Source: Promethearchaeota archaeon (GTDB taxonomy: Archaea; Asgardarchaeota; Lokiarchaeia; Sigyniarchaeales; Promethearchaeaceae). Taken from it: a stretch of DNA of 16,217 bases. Shown one piece after another: positions 1 through 8,300 of this stretch (position 1 is the first letter of the stretch; each line of letters starts with the position of its first letter). The notes beneath the pieces are model-generated. The model ran no database searches and was not told where the DNA came from. It saw nothing but the letters and a program-made list of their open reading frames with translations. A program made the position numbers and the translations under genes. The stretch spans positions 1 through 16,217 of the forward strand of contig WJKO01000103.1 in the NCBI GenBank assembly GCA_014729055.1, read 5' to 3'.

Positions 1-1821
1 AAAAATATTGTGAAGGCAATAAAGGATTTGAAAGCACAAATTCTGGATTATTCTAAACAAATAAAAGATAAAAAACATAACATCACCAAAGAAATTCCGG
101 AAGAAATCAAAAACAACATTGAAATCCATTCCGATATCAGTAAAAACGTGATCAATATAAAAACATTTATGGAATTGAACAAAAAAGAGATACAATCCCT
201 TCATCAGAGAATCAACAATTTCAACATTCAAAAAAAATTAGGAGAATATGTCGATTCTCTAAGAGAAGGAAAACCATGTCCCTTATGCGGGGCACTTGAA
301 CATCCTGACATTCTTGATGTAGAGGATGTGAGTCAGCATATCCAGCGGGCCCGCCTCAAGATGGGCAGGCTTGAAGAGATCGATAATTTATGCCAAAAAA
401 TATTGGATGGGCTGAGAGATGTTCGCACAGAGATAAACACTTTAAGAAGTTCATTGGATCAAGATAATAAAAAATTGGAAATCCAGAGAACAGCTCTAGA
501 GGAACACTTGAAAAAATTTTCATGGGATGAATACAAACCGGATGATGACTCAAGAATAGAAATAGAATTACGTGAATTGAAGCCACTTCAGGATGATATC
601 AGATCGCTAGAGAAGACCCTCAATGAAATTGAGGAAAAAAAAGAATCTGCAACAGAAACTTACAATGAATTAAAAGAAACGGTTAGCGATCTCAAAACCC
701 AGCTCATTTCCAAAAGCTCTGTAAAATCATCATTGCTCAATCAATTAAAATTTATCCAATATAAAGAGGGGGAATCAAACAAAAATGAGGTTCAAAACCA
801 TATCCATGAGTTAAATCAAGAAATCGATCAGATAAAAGAAGAGCACAAGAAAATCACAAAACAGCGCGAAATTTTATTAGAAAAGAAACACAAATTCGAA
901 GAGCGGATCGAAAATACAAAAAAGTCGTATGTTCAGACCAGCAATAAATTAACAAAAATTGAAAGTGATTTAGAAAAATTGGTGAAGGAATCTCCCTATA
1001 ATAATCTAGATGAAATAAAAATCCAATTAGAAAATAAGATTGATATAAGTGCGGTTAGGAAAAAGATCGAAAAATTCAATAGGGAGCTATATAAAGCTAG
1101 GGAAGATGTGACTCAATTAAAAGAAAAAACCGAAGGAAAAAAATTTGATTCGGAAGCCTATGAAAAATTGCTTCAAGAACTGGACCAGCTAGATAAAGGA
1201 GTGCAGGATATCCGAGAGAGCCTGGGTGGTGAAAAAGCTGAACTCAAGAATTTACGGTCGGATATGCAAAAGAAAAAACAAATTGAAATGGAACTCGATG
1301 GACTCGAAAAACGCGCAGAAAACCTCAGAACACTCAAGAATCTTTTTAAAGGAAGCGGATTTGTTAATTATGTTTCCTCTGTTTATCTCCATAATCTTTG
1401 TAATGCTGCAAATGAACGGTTTATCAAACTTACTCGCCAGCAGCTTAAGCTTGAGTTAAATGAGAATAACGAATTCGAAGTCAGAGATTTTTTAAATAAC
1501 GGAAAAACCCGAAGTGTGAAAACTCTATCCGGTGGACAGACATTTCAAGCATCATTATCCTTGGCTTTGGCCCTTTCTGAGAGCGTACAGCAACAGAGAA
1601 AAAATCAGCAGAATTTTTTCTTTCTGGATGAAGGTTTCGGTTCACTTGATAAAGAATCATTACAAATCGTTTTTGATACCTTGAAATCTCTGCGCAAAGA
1701 AAATCGCATCGTTGGTGTTATTTCTCATGTTGATGATCTTCAGCAGGAAATTGACATATATATCAGGGTAAAAAATGACATTGAAAAAGGCAGCCTGATA
1801 GAAACAAGTTGGGAGAATTAG
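1..1821 (+). CDS. sbcC: SbcC/Rad50-type exonuclease subunit, ATPase and coiled-coil protein (5' end outside window)
   Basis: This is the ATPase subunit of the SbcCD (Mre11-Rad50-like) nuclease, which processes DNA ends and hairpins in the cytoplasm. The frame is open from base 1, so the GTG at 10 is probably internal; about 606 residues are visible, and SbcC proteins are usually around 1000. Numbered from the GTG, a zinc-hook motif C90-P-L-C93-G is followed by roughly 350 residues of charged, heptad-like coiled coil. The C-terminal ATPase half follows: ABC signature LSGGQ at 506-510, Walker B FFFLDEGFGSLD with the Asp near 540, and an H-loop ISHVDD near 574. The N-terminal Walker A half and any SbcD partner lie upstream and cannot be seen. 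The gene ends in TAG with no clear terminator. Family assignment is secure; SbcC rather than another Rad50-like protein is inferred from the hook and the C-terminal sequence. Confidence 0.93.
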   Translation, partial: KNIVKAIKDLKAQILDYSKQIKDKKHNITKEIPEEIKNNIEIHSDISKNVINIKTFMELNKKEIQSLHQRINNFNIQKKLGEYVDSLREGKPCPLCGALEHPDILDVEDVSQHIQRARLKMGRLEEIDNLCQKILDGLRDVRTEINTLRSSLDQDNKKLEIQRTALEEHLKKFSWDEYKPDDDSRIEIELRELKPLQDDIRSLEKTLNEIEEKKESATETYNELKETVSDLKTQLISKSSVKSSLLNQLKFIQYKEGESNKNEVQNHIHELNQEIDQIKEEHKKITKQREILLEKKHKFEERIENTKKSYVQTSNKLTKIESDLEKLVKESPYNNLDEIKIQLENKIDISAVRKKIEKFNRELYKAREDVTQLKEKTEGKKFDSEAYEKLLQELDQLDKGVQDIRESLGGEKAELKNLRSDMQKKKQIEMELDGLEKRAENLRTLKNLFKGSGFVNYVSSVYLHNLCNAANERFIKLTRQQLKLELNENNEFEVRDFLNNGKTRSVKTLSGGQTFQASLSLALALSESVQQQRKNQQNFFFLDEGFGSLDKESLQIVFDTLKSLRKENRIVGVISHVDDLQQEIDIYIRVKNDIEKGSLIETSWEN

Positions 1822-2108
1822 TTAATTATTATAAAAGGCTGAAGTGAATTTCAACAAACATAAAAACGCAAACATGGTCTAAAGATGCTCTCAATGCCGT
1901 ATTTTCGAAAAAACAGATAAAATATTTTTATATTCAAAAATGACAAAAATGATGGCTGAGCTCGAGAGTAAGGATTTACTTAAATCCATGGATCAAGATT
2001 TAGGTTATTACTGTAATTGCCTTAAATGGCTATTTACTTGCAGCCTCGCGACTCAATTTTTAGTAATTAAAGGAGTTCGGACGGTGCAACTCAGAGCCCA
2101 ATTCACGG
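1822..2108. other. Intergenic stretch, no supported gene
   Basis: AT-rich sequence after the sbcC-like gene. The only notable reading frame is a 58-codon ORF at 1940-2116 (+) with no ribosome binding site and no recognisable motif, which I do not call. I see no tRNA, no terminator with a T-run and no direct repeats. It may be decayed coding sequence, like the stretch that follows. Confidence 0.5.
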
Positions 2109-2273
2109 TCAAGTGATATATATGAGCTCCTTCGTCATAATCGCATTAGTTTCTTCCCTGTTGAGAAACTCATCTGTCTCTCGATCATACCAGCTTCTCA
2201 GTTGCAGGATTGCACTCGTTGCAGAATGGGGATATCCCAACGTATATCCAAATCCTGAAGGAGGTCCTCGTCC
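2109..2273 (-). pseudogene. Remnant of an RHS/YD-repeat protein, C-terminal core end
   Basis: Read on the minus strand, 2273 to 2109 is an open stretch of 54 codons plus TGA, with a stop (TAA) immediately upstream at 2276-2274 and no start codon. It encodes GFGYTLGYPHSATSAILQL followed by RSWYDRETDEFLNREE. This matches the shape of the conserved RHS core end, commonly written L-R-A-R-Y/W-Y-D-P-E-T-G-R-F-L-S/N-R-D: the Leu, Arg, Trp-Tyr-Asp, Glu-Thr, Phe-Leu and Arg positions are kept, while the usual Pro and Gly are replaced. RHS proteins are large YD-repeat shells, often secreted polymorphic toxins. Only a scrap remains, so it is non-functional. The assignment comes from motif recognition and the match could be fortuitous. 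Confidence 0.5.
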
Positions 2274-2378
2274 TTAGAGCAACCCAAGCAAGGTATATTT
2301 AGTTATATGGAGTCTCTCGCTGATGGGAATTGTCATCACTTGGCTTGGAAAGATATGTGAGGTGAACTGAAAAGAACA

Positions 2379-2412
2379 AGCGTAGGTCGCGTCTTCGGTT
2401 TAGTCCTACGCT
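2379..2412. other. Inverted repeat, 8-bp perfect stem
   Basis: AGCGTAGG at 2379-2386 is the exact reverse complement of CCTACGCT at 2405-2412, separated by 18 bases. No T-run follows, so it is not a classical intrinsic terminator. It lies about 80 bases before the kinase start, just upstream of the putative promoter, and could be an operator, a degenerate terminator or part of decayed sequence. Confidence 0.4.
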
Positions 2413-2443
2413 CTAATCTATATTCAAACTGAAACGGTTACAC

Positions 2444-2479
2444 TTGACAATATACTTGTGGGAAATACATATTTATACT
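2444..2479 (+). promoter_or_regulatory. Candidate promoter for the kinase gene
   Basis: A perfect TTGACA (-35-like) lies at 2444-2449. Two -10-like hexamers follow: TATTTA at 2470-2475 (20-base spacer, weak) and TATACT at 2474-2479 (a good match but 24 bases away, too far). Neither spacing is ideal, so the pairing is uncertain. The ribosome binding site AGGGAG at 2481-2486 with a 6-base spacer supports the ATG at 2493, and would leave a very short leader. Confidence 0.3.
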
Positions 2480-2492
2480 TAGGGAGTAAATT

Positions 2493-3986
2493 ATGGCTTT
2501 TCATACAATCAGATTGCAAGGCGGTGAATGGGAGTATGATGACTCAAAAATTCTTGGGCAAGCAGGCGGATTTGGAGAAGTATTTCGTGGTACTGGTGAG
2601 TGTGGAGATGTTGCGATAAAACGTCTAAAAATTAGCGCCCATAAAGCTGCTCACAGAGAGCTAAAAATAGGACAAAGTTTAGTTAATAAGAAGCTTGCAC
2701 ATGTTGTTCCAGTATTAGATGCAGGTCAAGATTCTGAATCGGATCGCTATTTCCTAGTAATGCCTGTTTGCGAATTCAGTCTGCAAGATAAAATTAATGA
2801 AGCAAATGGAGCTATTGACGTTGAAATTGCAAAATCTGCCATAGTTGGAATTATTGATGGGCTTATTGAAGTTTCCAATGTTTCACATAGAGACCTGAAG
2901 CCTGCAAACATACTATTTCATGATGGAGTTTGGAAAATTGCTGATTTTGGCATTGCAAAATTTGTTGAAGACTCAACATCTATAGAGACACTGCGAAATA
3001 GTTTAACTCCCACGTATGCTGCCCCAGAACAGTGGAAGGGTGAGCGGCCAACGACAGCAACGGATATTTATGCACTTGGATGCATTATCCACGCACTGTT
3101 TACAGGAAGGCCTCCGTTCAGTGGTTCTAAAGATGATATCCGTGAGAGCCATCTACACAAAGTTCCAGATCTCTTAACCGTTTTAGCTCCACGTTTTTCT
3201 GTATTCGTTTCTCACATGTTGAGAAAACATCCCAATGCAAGACCAACGCTTAATCGATGCAAGAAAGTCTTGTCTGGCCTCGAGTTGGCTAATGAAAACA
3301 GTAATTCTAGTCCTTCATTAATTGACAATGCCGCAAAACAAGTAGCAGAAAGAGAAGCACAAGAAGAAGCTAAATATCAAGAGGCATCTACTTTAAGTCT
3401 TAAGCGCAATGAATTATTTGCCGACGCTAAAGCTGATTTATTCTCAATAAGAAAGCATCTTTTTTCAAGGATAAGCAATTCTTCAGATAGCGTAAAAATT
3501 GATTATAGCGGTCGTCTGAAATTTGGTGCGGCAAATCTAGATTTTAGCCGTGAGCCCGAAATTTTAGATAAATTGATTTTGGATAGTCATGCCAGAGGAG
3601 GTAAAGCTTATAAACATACAGGCTGGGAAGCTCTCGGTTGGTCAATGATTAGCCTAACCTGTACCAAGACTTCATACACTTGGTCTTCATCATTATTGTT
3701 TGCTGATCTTAAAGACGGTTACGGCTTTCGTTGGTATGAAGCTGGTTTCTGGACATTTTCACAATTCAACTACAAGGATGAGCCGTTTGGCTTAGAAGGA
3801 TACAAAGCTGACATTGACCTTGCATTTGGAAATATACTTCACAATGTCAATGTGGCCTATGGCCCCCTTCCCATAGATAGTGAAGACGAGGAAAACTTCA
3901 TTTCGAGATGGATAGGATTGGTTGCTAAAGCCGCTATTGGCGATCTTGACAGGCCTATCAGAATGCCCATAACTGATTTCAAATGA
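2493..3986 (+). CDS. Eukaryotic-like serine/threonine protein kinase with uncharacterised C-terminal domain
   Basis: A 497-residue soluble Hanks-type kinase that phosphorylates Ser/Thr on unknown protein targets. The start is supported by AGGGAG six bases upstream. Kinase elements, in order: Gly-rich loop GQAGGFGEVFRG (22-33), ATP-binding Lys43 in VAIKRLK, likely Glu56, catalytic HRDLKPAN (132-139, Asp134, Asn139), DFG at 151-153, APE at 177-179, Asp191 in DIYALG and Arg250 in NARPT. All catalytic residues are present, so it should be active. The domain ends near 265. Then come a helical, charged linker (about 280-320) and a roughly 170-residue C-terminal domain rich in Trp, Tyr and Phe that I do not recognise. 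There are no transmembrane helices and no PASTA repeats, unlike the PknB receptors. It appears monocistronic: the flanking sequence is non-coding or broken. The C-terminal domain may sense a ligand or bind the substrate (inference). Confidence 0.92.
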   Translation: MAFHTIRLQGGEWEYDDSKILGQAGGFGEVFRGTGECGDVAIKRLKISAHKAAHRELKIGQSLVNKKLAHVVPVLDAGQDSESDRYFLVMPVCEFSLQDKINEANGAIDVEIAKSAIVGIIDGLIEVSNVSHRDLKPANILFHDGVWKIADFGIAKFVEDSTSIETLRNSLTPTYAAPEQWKGERPTTATDIYALGCIIHALFTGRPPFSGSKDDIRESHLHKVPDLLTVLAPRFSVFVSHMLRKHPNARPTLNRCKKVLSGLELANENSNSSPSLIDNAAKQVAEREAQEEAKYQEASTLSLKRNELFADAKADLFSIRKHLFSRISNSSDSVKIDYSGRLKFGAANLDFSREPEILDKLILDSHARGGKAYKHTGWEALGWSMISLTCTKTSYTWSSSLLFADLKDGYGFRWYEAGFWTFSQFNYKDEPFGLEGYKADIDLAFGNILHNVNVAYGPLPIDSEDEENFISRWIGLVAKAAIGDLDRPIRMPITDFK

Positions 3987-4083
3987 ATAAAAGCTTACAC
4001 TCTGGTAAAATAAACCGCGCCGTTTTGTTCTGAATTTTTATTTTCCAATAAAGCGAAAAGGCTAGCATATAAGGTGGCGAAAA

Positions 4084-4526
4084 ATGGAAATGACTGAAAA
4101 AATGGATCTAGAATCAACTAAGATAATGTATAATGGACTGCCCATATCGCCGAGACATCCTGGGAATGGCGCCACAAGGTAATGACTCGCTTCTTTATTA
4201 CTACTGGCGGGATTCTTGTCCTAGCGGTTTGATTCTACAGAACCCAGGGACTGAAGCAATGGACTTTTATGCCTTTTTTGATTGGTGCGTGCTTTTCCAT
4301 AATTTCGCATTTTCTTGATCGGGTAAACACTGATGTGTTGCATGCCTGTTATCGCATCGCGGCGGAATCAGAATCCAAGATGCTAGAAGGTAAAGGTATT
4401 TTCACCCGTATAGAGGATATCCACTATCACAAGAGTTCGCACTACAGTATTTTGTGGATACTTTACCTAGGATCAGCAATCATCTTCGTAGCTTTGGCTG
4501 CATCATTTTTGCTCATTGCAAGTTAA
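4084..4526 (+). pseudogene. Disrupted small two-helix membrane protein gene (frameshift plus in-frame TGA)
   Basis: The original gene can be reconstructed across two lesions. AAGGTGG at 4071-4077 precedes an ATG at 4084; this frame encodes MEMTEKMDLESTKIMYNG and then drifts to a stop at 4180. From about 4137 the coherent protein continues in the frame one base back: AETSWEWRHKVMTRFF, then hydrophobic ITTGGILVLAV, a TGA at 4230-4232 (probably a former Trp TGG), then FYRTQGLKQW, hydrophobic TFMPFLIGACFSIISHFL, a polar stretch (DRVNTDVLHACYRIAAESE and HYHKSSHYS), and a last helix YLGSAIIFVALAASFLLIA ending in TAA at 4524-4526. The repaired product would be about 147 residues, with helices near both ends. 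The shift fits a single-base deletion near 4134-4140. A sequencing error could mimic one lesion, less easily two. The function is unknown. It starts about 97 bases after the kinase stop and may once have been co-transcribed. Confidence 0.7.
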
Positions 4527-5030
4527 GCAAAAAGATTAACCATATATCGATAAGCTTAGTATCGGCTTAATATTACTGAACAGAATTTGGATAATTACCC
4601 AATTACCCTGAGCAAACCTTTATCAATTCATAGTGGTCTTCACCCTAGGTGATATTTGATACTACATAGAAGTGCCGGGGCGGACGATGACACCCATGAA
4701 ATGAAGATAACCCTATTCTGGGAAGAAATCGTCAACTGAAAGTATGCTAGATAATCTAGGCAGACCCTAATCCTGCGTTGATATCCATTTCTCTTGCAAA
4801 CATTAATCATAATTTTGGCGCACTGAGAGAATCCGATATGCCGAGGAAAGACTATGGCCCTCGAGCCGGAAGTTTAAGAAGTGCTAACAGTGGTTCAATG
4901 TTAATTTACTCATATATGCTAATAAATGCGGTTAGGCACCCATTGTTAATGATTCTAATCGGCTAGCCGCTGCAGCTCTTGCCACACCAGAGCATCTTAA
5001 AAGTATTCACTTGACCTCATCCCACATATC
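4527..5030. other. Intergenic stretch without a supported gene; probably decayed sequence
   Basis: Stops are frequent in all frames. A 62-codon frame from TTG 4778 to 4966 has no ribosome binding site and is not called. Short open scraps (for example about 4934-5052, + strand, ending in TAA) look protein-like but I cannot identify them. Small palindromes are visible, such as CTAGATAATCTAG at 4747-4759. No RNA gene or attachment site was recognised. Confidence 0.45.
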
Positions 5031-5141
5031 AATTGGATCAAAACAGAAGTAATTTCCGGCGCCGGTCAAATCATGCCTTTCGGTTCCACAATCAATAATG
5101 TCACCAATGACCCACCCGCACATCGCGTAATGCGGCATTAA
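5031..5141 (+). pseudogene. Remnant of the C-terminal end of a paralogue of the downstream giant gene
   Basis: The frame 5031-5141 encodes NWIKTEVISGAGQIMPFG, then STINNVTNDPPAHRVMRH and TAA. The last residues of the 3026-residue protein read AWVKVEVISGNGQVMAFG, then STTNNYTNDPAVHRGVLR and TAG. The two align without gaps to the same end point, with about 20 of 36 positions identical, and the DNA is also visibly similar. Upstream the similarity vanishes within a few codons and a stop sits at 4998-5000, so only the 3' tip of a former gene is left. It lies about 175 bases before the giant gene. This indicates an earlier tandem copy, or a recombination that removed the body of an upstream copy. 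Confidence 0.85.
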
Positions 5142-5154
5142 AACAAAAATTCAG

Positions 5155-5192
5155 TATGACAATAAGTGACATCTAATGTCATATTGTGACAT
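5155..5192. promoter_or_regulatory. TGACA-rich repeat cluster, possible operator
   Basis: Within 38 bases, TGACA occurs three times (5157-5161, 5167-5171, 5187-5191) and its complement TGTCA once (5177-5181), with starts spaced regularly 10 bases apart. TGACAT/ATGTCA form a perfect 6-bp palindrome around CTA (5167-5181), and TATGACA/TGTCATA form a second overlapping one (5155-5161 with 5177-5183). Spacing of one helical turn is what a DNA-binding dimer or tandem dimers would use. It lies 125-160 bases before the giant gene. The binding protein is unknown. Confidence 0.4.
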
Positions 5193-5301
5193 TTTGATGT
5201 TTACCTCTTGAAAACAGGTGGAAAAAAAATTATTTGTGAATAAATGAAATTAAAATTATTTGCAATAAAAAAAAGGGCTAGCTTTATTTATTCTTGCAAA
5301 A

Positions 5302-5308
5302 AGGGAGG
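5302..5308 (+). promoter_or_regulatory. Strong ribosome binding site of the giant gene
   Basis: AGGGAGG at 5302-5308, eight bases before the ATG at 5317, fixes the start, which also opens a proper signal peptide. Upstream, TTGAAA at 5208-5213 and TAAAAT at 5251-5256 are promoter-like hexamers, but they are too far apart to be paired with confidence. Confidence 0.75.
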
Positions 5309-5316
5309 GAATTCAT

Positions 5317-8300
5317 ATGGCCAAAAAAAGCATAATCTTTTTTATATTCATTAATCTATGTTTTTCAGGAATTTTATTTTCCCAAACAAATTATACGTCA
5401 ACTCCAATTGGTGTATTAGCAGAAATTGCAAATATAAATTTTGGAGGATTAAAAAACGATTATGAGAATAATAACAATAAACACATCGGATACATTAGTG
5501 CATCCATAAAAATAGGAATTCAACTTGGCCTTGATCTCTATATTGATTTAGATGATTACTACACTGCTTTACATCCTGAAATGGATCCTATTACTAATGA
5601 AGGGGGTGAAGGCGAATCAGCCTATATAACAATATGGATTAATGGAAAACTCGGGATTGGAGCAGGTTTATTACCAGCATCATTTGGCCTTTTTTCTGTA
5701 GACAAAAGTCAATACTCCATTGATGATCCAAAATTTAATTGGTGGAATATTAATGGTCCACAAGCTACTTATGGAATTCAAATTAATAGTTTTATTAAAG
5801 ATGAAGCAGGCTGGAACTATACCGAATCTCTCAATTCATCTTTAAATTTTGATATTTCTTATTCAGTGATATCAACATCAAGAAATATAATCAGAGCAGA
5901 AATAACAAAATCACGACTTGACGAGATAATAGAACATTGCTTGAATTCAACAACAATTGGCCCTGACCTTGCCACGAAATCCATCGAAATAATTAACTAT
6001 TTTTCAGAGCCTACTAGTGATAGTTCTTATGAAATAGCATTTAAATTCATTAATTCCATGAGAAAATTTACTCCATCAGATAATCCTGTTTTTGATGGAA
6101 CAGATTTTATTGAAGGATCATTGGATTATATTTGGGGGGGCTTAGATACAGATTTAGATGGTAAATTCGATAATGTTTATCCTGTTTTACCAACTTTTTT
6201 GGGCATCCCTGTATACGGAGAAAAATTAGAAGTTAAATTTAGAAATATCGGAAATACAACAGGGAATTTTTTTATCGAGGTGCTTGATGTACCAGAAGGA
6301 TGGATTGTTGGTGCAATGGATGGGGATTCCATTCCGCCTCATTTTGATAACAAAATAGATCTTACAAATGTAGATCCCAACAATCCAAATTATCCTCCAG
6401 TAAGCACTACCTGGGTCGTGTCTTGCTCTGAAGACGCAGTTGATAAAGCATTCGTTACATTTGTACTACATGAGGATAAAGTCTTCAGTAATCCAGAACT
6501 AACTAGATCAAATGTAGAACTAAAAAAATATAAAGGAGATTTTCCAACACCAATAGTTAATATATTAGCTCCCAATAATGGAGGGAATTTTAGTGATCTT
6601 GTCAAAGTGTCAGCATATTCGACAAATGATAGTTTATTACAATTTGTTGAATTCCAATATACAACGGACCCAAACAAGGAAGAAGAGAATTGGAAAGTAT
6701 TACCAGTTGGAAATCAAGATGATCCGTATAATGATGCAAGAGATTACTATTGCGAAAATGGCTGGGAATTTGATTTTGATACGATTTCTTCCGATAATAA
6801 TATTGATTTTCCGGGTAACTTAGTTGCTGATCAAGTATGGGTACGGGCTAGAGGAATTGATGACTCCGGAAAAGTATCTGCATGGGATGAATGTGACATC
6901 CCATTTTCTGTAAATATCAATCAAAATGTCGATTTTATTATTTCTAATCCAACCGTAACACCCAATTATGGTATTTCATCTGATACATATAAGTTTCAGG
7001 TAAACTATTATGACCATGAAGGTGACATCCCCACAGCTAAGCAAATTATCCTTGATGGTAATACCTATAATCTTACACTTGAAAGTGGAACCGCATCTAA
7101 TGGCATTTACAGCTATTCCACCAGTTCATTAAATGAGGGTGATCACAGCTTTTATTTTCATTTTGAAAATGCAGTTAATGGAGTTAAAAACTCCGAAACA
7201 ATAAACGGCCCTTACGTAGACGACGGAGGCGGCTCTGATGTCAGTTATACACTCACCTTATCCGCCGACCCAGCATCAGTCCAAGAGAACACCTGCACCT
7301 TGATAACAGCGACTTTAGAGGATGCAAATGGGCCTGTCGCCGGAAAAGAGCTTACATTTTCCACAGACTTCCCCGGTGCTTTAAGCGGATATCCACCGCC
7401 GGGATGCTCAGGGCCTTCTTATGAATCCGGCACGACCGGAATAACAGATTCCAACGGCCAGGTAAAAAAATATTTCAAGCCTTCCAATTCAGGCAGTGCC
7501 GTTATTACGGTCGTATCTGAGACCGGAGAATGGAAGAACCTAGGAATTTCTGTCAGTAGTATTCCCGGAGATGCCTCTGCAAATATTTATATTGATTCCA
7601 TTTCCCCAGGCAGTCTATATGATGTCCAAACATTTGTAACTAAAGGCGGAACCCCTGTTTTCCATAAATGGATTACTTTGACCACTTCACACGGAGAATT
7701 CGTTGATAACGGCACACCAACAGGAAGTAATACTTTTAGAGATCTGACCGATGCTAACGGCCAAGTCCCCGGAAGCAACGATTTAGAAATACGAATAACA
7801 GATGGTTATACTGGATATATTGTTGTGACTCTGCACTATGAAGAAGAAAATTACTACACATCTACAACATTTCTCTGCTCTTCATCGCCTATAGGGGACC
7901 CACTTCCTCTGGCAGTAATAGAAACATTAAATACTGCCAGCCGCGTTACATCCTTATCATGGGCATTGGACGGATCACAGCTTTTTGCAGGTGTATATGG
8001 TAATGATTATTTATACAGCTGGAATTGTAATGACTGGTCTCAGAAATTTTTCCTGACTGACTTAAGACATGATGTATTGACCTCAGACATAAAAGCAGAC
8101 AACACCCGAATTGTTTTAGGAGAAGATGCAGGAGGGATTGAAATCTTTGATTTTAACGGCAATCGAATCGGCGGAGAAAACGATGAAACCGATGATGTTC
8201 CAGGGGTCGCTTGGGTCGGGTCGAATGTCTATGCACTAGCTGAAGGCTCTGGCTCTCAATATGACATTTATACCACCAATTGTTTACTGAGGATGACAGA

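Noticed and set aside
1940..2116. 58-codon ORF after the sbcC-like gene
   Set aside because: No ribosome binding site, no motif, and it overlaps the minus-strand RHS-like remnant.
1..3986. A joint defence system of SbcC-like protein plus kinase
   Set aside because: About 670 bases of non-coding, partly decayed sequence separate them, there is no operon structure, and SbcC alone is a housekeeping repair protein.
4084..4182. Stand-alone 32-codon peptide with a good ribosome binding site
   Set aside because: Its second half is out of frame with the protein-like sequence that continues in the next frame; it is the broken start of the pseudogene.
4230..4232. In-frame TGA as selenocysteine or as a Trp codon
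   Set aside because: The kinase and other frames use TGA as a stop, no SECIS-like stem-loop was seen after it, and the same gene carries a separate frameshift, so mutation is simpler.
4778..4966. 62-codon frame starting ISISLANINHNFGALRE, faintly like the N-terminus of alanine-racemase-type enzymes
   Set aside because: The match covers fewer than 20 residues, the start would be TTG without a ribosome binding site, and nothing after it fits the family.
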